A DNA stretch of 8,994 bases, from contig CACZPB010000185.1 in the NCBI GenBank assembly GCA_902782905.1, positions 1-8,994 of the forward strand, read 5' to 3'. Below the pieces are notes generated by a model that worked only from the letters and a program-made list of their open reading frames with translations, did not search any database and was not told the origin of the DNA. The position numbers were made by a program, and so were the translations under genes. Below are positions 6,374 through 8,994 of this stretch, piece by piece. Each line of letters opens with the position of its first letter. The stretch's first letter is position 1. The stretch is from an uncultured bacterium. Lineage in GTDB: Bacteria; Cyanobacteriota; Vampirovibrionia; Gastranaerophilales; Gastranaerophilaceae.

Positions 6374-8156
6374 AATAAGTGCTCCTTCCGGAATTCTCGC
6401 GCTTCACAGGTCTAAAAACACTTTGCGTAAGAGCTTCTACATAAGTATCGCTAAGATGTGCGTAATCAAATATAATTAAGCCACTGAGAGAAAATTTTCT
6501 TGCAGCATGAATTTGTTTGATTAAATCTGCATTAGAACCGTTCATAAATGTCACAAACAAGCCTGCATAAAGCTTTGTTGCAGAAGTCTTATTTCTCATA
6601 ACATTAGCCATCAAATTCATAGCAGTTTTGTCATCGCAGGTTAAGAACAGTGGAGTAAAACCGTCAACATAGTTTTTGAAAGACCATGTTCTCCAATCTT
6701 GCAGTTTTGTATCAAGTGCCATTTCTCTGTTCGGGAAAATTACTGCCGTAACTTGTATACCGTTAGACCGCGCCAGCTTGCTGACTTTTGACACAAAATC
6801 CGAAATCTTATTGCATCTGTAATTTCTCCATTCTATCCACAAATCATCTGCTGTGGTAAGTTCAATAGGGTCTATTCCATACATGCTGTGAAATTCGTTT
6901 CTTGCCCATTTTGTATAGCCCCAGTTTGAAAGCTCATAGTTGGAAAAAGTTTTTGCTAAAGATTGAGGATACCTTATGTAATCCAAATTAAATCCGTCGG
7001 GTCTGTATCTTAAAATAATTTCCGATACAAGCTTATATAAAAACTCTTGTACTTCAGGATTAGCTGGGTCTAAAAAGTAGCCGTTGTGTTCTGAGACAGA
7101 ATACGGTATTGTCTCAGAATCAACATTCCTTTTTTGATAATTTGCCCAATCCGGATGTTTGTTCAGAATGTATTCAGGATTAGACTCCGGAGATTTGTTA
7201 CCTACATAAAATGTTTCAAACCAAATATGTACTCTTATTCCTCTTTTATGAGCTTCATTAATCCATACTTTCAGGTGATCAAAATCAGCGTACTCAGGGT
7301 TTTGCTTTACAAAACCGTATTCTTCCATTGTTTTGGATGGGAATATTGTCTGACCGTGGTAATATGTTTCTATAAATACGTTGTTAATTCCCGACTCAGC
7401 CATTCTGTCAAGAACAGAAATTATTTCATCAATTGTGTGATAAGTCGGTCTAATCCAAACACCTTTTAGTTCATATGGATTGTATGGAATGACTGTTGAC
7501 ATAGCAGCATCTGCGTATTCAATTGCTTTAGATGCATATTTCTGTGAATTTTCTCCGTTTCTTTGAGCTTTGTTTATAAAATCCTGTGCTCTGTTAAGAT
7601 TCTGTTCTGTCTTTCTGGAATTATAGTTGTTTGTTTGATCCGAATAATAATTCATCATATCCTGAACTTCTCTTATACGCTCTCTTGCGCCGTACAAAAA
7701 AGTGTCAGATGTTATATAGGACGTAATTGTCATGTTTTCTCTATCAATATAGATTTTTGAACCAAGCATAACATTCTCGCTAATCCATTTTTTTGCAAGC
7801 CCGTGTCCGCTGATAACAAGCCCGTTGGCAGGGATGAGCGAATCCGCACCGCTTAGAGAAGTTACAGTATCATCTGTAATTATTGCTTCTGTCCCGAACT
7901 CGTTCGTATTGGTTCTAAATCCAAAAGTCGGTGTATATACAACGAGCTGATTAGCTCCTCTAAGTCCAGGGTAACTTGCACCTTTAGCATTTGTTCCGGC
8001 TTGAGGATCAATTACATCGACTTTGAATGTTGACTGATTGAATATAACTTCATTCTCCTGCGGACAATATGGTTCATATATATTTTGTGCAAAAACATTT
8101 GCACTAAATACGATCGAAATTAAAAATAATAAAAATAGACGGAAAGCTCTCCTCAT
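6360..8156 (-). CDS. Secreted family 10-like glycosyl hydrolase (GHL10/DUF187, YngK-like)
   Basis: This 598-residue exported protein probably cleaves or binds a glycan at the cell envelope or outside the cell. Residues 1-23 are a Sec signal peptide: MRRAFR, a Leu/Ile/Phe core, then an ANVFA site with cleavage before Q24. Residues about 40-140 form a beta-rich accessory domain with RGANQLVVYTP, TNEFGTEAII and PANGLVISGHG, which recalls the N-terminal part of phosphodiester-glycosidase-like proteins. A helical linker follows (155-220). The barrel domain starts at 230 with LKGVWIRPTYHT and shows the family pattern GINNVFIETYYHG, AHKRGIRVHIWFETFYVG, FLDPANPEVQEF, and RPDGFNLDYIRYP with D392 as the likely catalytic-site carboxylate. 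The C-terminus is short and basic. A GGGAG Shine-Dalgarno about 9 bases upstream and a good promoter at 8177-8205 support the ATG. It is first in an apparent transcription unit with the zinc-ribbon gene. Substrate is unknown. Confidence 0.88.
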   Translation of the reverse strand: MRRAFRLFLLFLISIVFSANVFAQNIYEPYCPQENEVIFNQSTFKVDVIDPQAGTNAKGASYPGLRGANQLVVYTPTFGFRTNTNEFGTEAIITDDTVTSLSGADSLIPANGLVISGHGLAKKWISENVMLGSKIYIDRENMTITSYITSDTFLYGARERIREVQDMMNYYSDQTNNYNSRKTEQNLNRAQDFINKAQRNGENSQKYASKAIEYADAAMSTVIPYNPYELKGVWIRPTYHTIDEIISVLDRMAESGINNVFIETYYHGQTIFPSKTMEEYGFVKQNPEYADFDHLKVWINEAHKRGIRVHIWFETFYVGNKSPESNPEYILNKHPDWANYQKRNVDSETIPYSVSEHNGYFLDPANPEVQEFLYKLVSEIILRYRPDGFNLDYIRYPQSLAKTFSNYELSNWGYTKWARNEFHSMYGIDPIELTTADDLWIEWRNYRCNKISDFVSKVSKLARSNGIQVTAVIFPNREMALDTKLQDWRTWSFKNYVDGFTPLFLTCDDKTAMNLMANVMRNKTSATKLYAGLFVTFMNGSNADLIKQIHAARKFSLSGLIIFDYAHLSDTYVEALTQSVFRPVKRENSGRSTYYGRR

Positions 8157-8176
8157 ACCTTTTCTCCCATAGATTT

Positions 8177-8205
8177 ATTATAATTCTATAATCGAATAAA
8201 AACAA
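8177..8205 (-). promoter_or_regulatory. Sigma-70-type promoter of the secreted hydrolase gene
   Basis: On the minus strand TTGTTT (8200-8205) and consensus TATAAT (8177-8182) are separated by exactly 17 bases. Initiation would fall near 8170, about 14 bases before the ATG at 8156, leaving just room for the GGGAG Shine-Dalgarno. This is the best -35/-10 pair in the window and may drive the whole three-gene minus-strand block. Confidence 0.7.
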
Positions 8206-8267
8206 GTAAAATATACTAGCAAAAAATATTTTTTCGTGTTTTTATATGATAAAAAAAGGAGTAAAAT

Positions 8268-8510
8268 ATGAAACTATCTGATTTAAAGTTTTTATTTCCA
8301 AGGTTTAAATATTCAAAGCACACCCCAAAGGCAATAGGATATTCAGAAAACTATTTCATGAAACCTTCTCCTTTAGAAGGCAATAAACTAAGCATATTAG
8401 AAAAATCTCCAAAAGCGGATAATTTTATCAAAGAGGCCGATCATAAAGCATTTGGAGATGCAATAATCGGACGCCATCATGCCGGTCGTGGCGGAAAGTT
8501 ATTTATGTAA
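8268..8510 (+). CDS. Unknown small basic protein, 80 residues
   Basis: I do not recognise this protein. It is supported as a gene by an AAGGAG Shine-Dalgarno (8256-8261) 6 bases before the ATG, by its position divergent from the hydrolase gene, and by the terminator hairpin just after its stop. It has no cysteine, no tryptophan, no membrane helix and no signal peptide. The first 35 residues are basic and aromatic (LKFLFPRFKYSKHTP, then YSENYF). The end, FGDAIIGRHHAGRGGKLFM, is rich in Gly, His and Arg and could be a conserved tail. AT-rich sequence upstream (including a 14-base palindrome of six A, TA, six T at 8221-8234) may hold a promoter, but I see no clear -35/-10 pair for this strand. 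Confidence 0.68.
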   Translation: MKLSDLKFLFPRFKYSKHTPKAIGYSENYFMKPSPLEGNKLSILEKSPKADNFIKEADHKAFGDAIIGRHHAGRGGKLFM

Positions 8511-8520
8511 TATTTTAAAT

Positions 8521-8559
8521 AAAAAAAAGGCTGTGAGCTCAAGAAGTTCACAGCCTTTT
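8521..8559. terminator. Bidirectional intrinsic terminator between the 80-residue gene and the right-edge gene
   Basis: An 11-bp stem with one G-T pair (8529-8539 with 8545-8555) closes a 5-base CAAGA loop. It is flanked by eight A on the left (8521-8528) and TTTT on the right, so the stem can extend by four A-T pairs. The eight A read as a T tract on the minus strand, making it strongest for the right-edge gene, whose stop is at 8577-8579. The plus-strand tail TTTTCTATTTATTTT also serves the 80-residue gene. Confidence 0.9.
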
Positions 8560-8576
8560 CTATTTATTTTGGAATT

Positions 8577-8994
8577 TTATGCCTTCATAGCATTTTCAAC
8601 TGCAACTGCAACAGCAACTGTAGCACCTACCATCGGGTTATTACCCATACCGATAACACCCATCATCTCAACGTGAGCAGGAACTGAAGAAGAACCTGCG
8701 AATTGTGCATCACCATGCATACGACCCATAGTATCAGTCATACCGTATGAAGCAGGACCTGCTGCAACGTTATCAGGGTGAAGTGTACGACCTGTACCGC
8801 CGCCCGATGCTACTGAGAAGTATTTTCTACCGTTTTCCCAGCACCATTTTTTGTAAGTACCTGCAACAGGGTGTTGGAAACGAGTAGGATTAGTTGAGTT
8901 ACCTGTAATAGAAACGTCAACACCTTCTTTAATCATAATAGCAACACCTTCGTTAACATCATCAGCACCGTAGCATCTTACTTTTGCTCTTTCA
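8577..8994 (-). CDS. Unrecognised Gly/Met/Ala-rich enzyme-like protein, C-terminal 138 residues (5' end outside window)
   Basis: The frame is open to the window edge with 19 codons upstream of the Met at 8936, so that Met is internal and the gene is truncated by the window. I cannot name the family. The visible part reads as a compact, probably highly conserved cytoplasmic enzyme or binding protein: RCYGADDVNEGV, then ITGNSTNPTRFQHPVAG, KKWCWENGRKYF, a glycine loop GGGTGRTLHPDN, then GRMHGDAQFAGSSSVPAHVEMM, GMGNNPMVGATV, and an Ala/Val repeat ending AVAVAVENAMKA. The GGGTGR loop followed by HPDN and the HGDAQ and PAHVE motifs could line an active site, with several His and Asp available. No membrane helix is present. 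Codon choice is even and the sequence lacks low-quality stretches, as expected for a well-expressed gene. A strong terminator follows 18 bases after the stop. Confidence 0.82.
   Translation of the reverse strand, partial: ERAKVRCYGADDVNEGVAIMIKEGVDVSITGNSTNPTRFQHPVAGTYKKWCWENGRKYFSVASGGGTGRTLHPDNVAAGPASYGMTDTMGRMHGDAQFAGSSSVPAHVEMMGVIGMGNNPMVGATVAVAVAVENAMKA

Noticed and set aside
5953..6375. A 140-codon open frame on the plus strand over the peptidase start and the zinc-ribbon gene
   Set aside because: It lies antisense to two genes with good ribosome sites, has no Shine-Dalgarno of its own, and its translation is low in structure and odd in composition.
7134..7469. A 111-codon open frame on the plus strand inside the hydrolase gene
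   Set aside because: It is antisense to the conserved GHL10 barrel, has no start signal, and is rich in Cys/Phe/Tyr/Val as expected of a shadow frame.
8221..8234. Palindrome of six A, TA, six T between the divergent genes
   Set aside because: A perfect palindrome, but of pure A/T in an AT-rich spacer; it is probably compositional and not an operator.
8479..8676. A 65-codon plus-strand frame spanning the terminator and the right-edge gene
   Set aside because: It starts inside the 80-residue gene, reads through a terminator hairpin and gives Ala/Thr repeats that mirror the Ala/Val tail of the minus-strand gene.
1..8994. Search for CRISPR repeats, tRNA or rRNA genes, insertion sequences and a defence or phage module
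   Set aside because: No regularly spaced repeats, cloverleaf sequence, transposase motif, terminal inverted repeats or defence-type domain was found; the window looks like ordinary chromosome with some lineage-specific genes.

Overview
The window is AT-rich bacterial chromosome with tightly packed, short-spaced genes on both strands. It holds housekeeping genes (an ispF fragment, gatA, an M20 peptidase) mixed with lineage-restricted proteins. I see no tRNA, rRNA, CRISPR array, transposase, phage gene or integration scar. The combination of MEP-pathway isoprenoid synthesis, GatCAB-type tRNA amidation, a secreted glycosidase-like protein with an N-terminal accessory domain, and a small conserved-looking zinc-ribbon protein would suit a gut or environmental relative of the Cyanobacteria (Gastranaerophilales/Melainabacteria type). 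That assignment is an inference from general impression and was not tested by any search.

Layout, left to right. Positions 1-296 (+) are the 3' end of ispF. Convergent to it, 358-1866 (-) is a membrane-anchored family 2-like glycosyltransferase with an unusual cysteine-rich C-terminal extension. It is divergent from 2028-3242 (+), a cysteine-free, coiled-coil and low-complexity 404-residue protein of unknown function. The shared 161-base upstream region carries a credible promoter for the glycosyltransferase and three copies of a GTAACA-like repeat. Next is gatA (3333-4796, +), with an extended -10 promoter and a small hairpin in its leader. A strong bidirectional terminator separates it from the convergent minus-strand block.

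That minus-strand block reads, in transcription order, a secreted glycosyl-hydrolase-like protein (8156-6360), a 62-residue zinc-ribbon protein whose start overlaps the end of the previous gene by 14 bases (6373-6185), and an M20 metallopeptidase (6101-4854). One clear promoter (8177-8205) precedes the first gene. No terminator is visible between the three genes, so they may form one transcription unit. Divergent from it is an 80-residue orphan protein (8268-8510, +). A second bidirectional terminator then precedes the C-terminal 138 residues of a strongly patterned but unrecognised protein running off the right edge (8577-8994, -).

Functionally, ispF supplies isoprenoid precursors and GatA is the amidase subunit of the Asp/Glu-tRNA amidotransferase. 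The peptidase recycles small peptides in the cytoplasm, while the secreted hydrolase and the glycosyltransferase act on or at the cell envelope. No multi-gene defence, secretion or biosynthetic system can be assembled from the window. The less ordinary elements are the glycosyltransferase with its Cys-rich tail, the 404-residue coiled-coil protein, the overlapping zinc-ribbon gene and the partial protein at the right edge.
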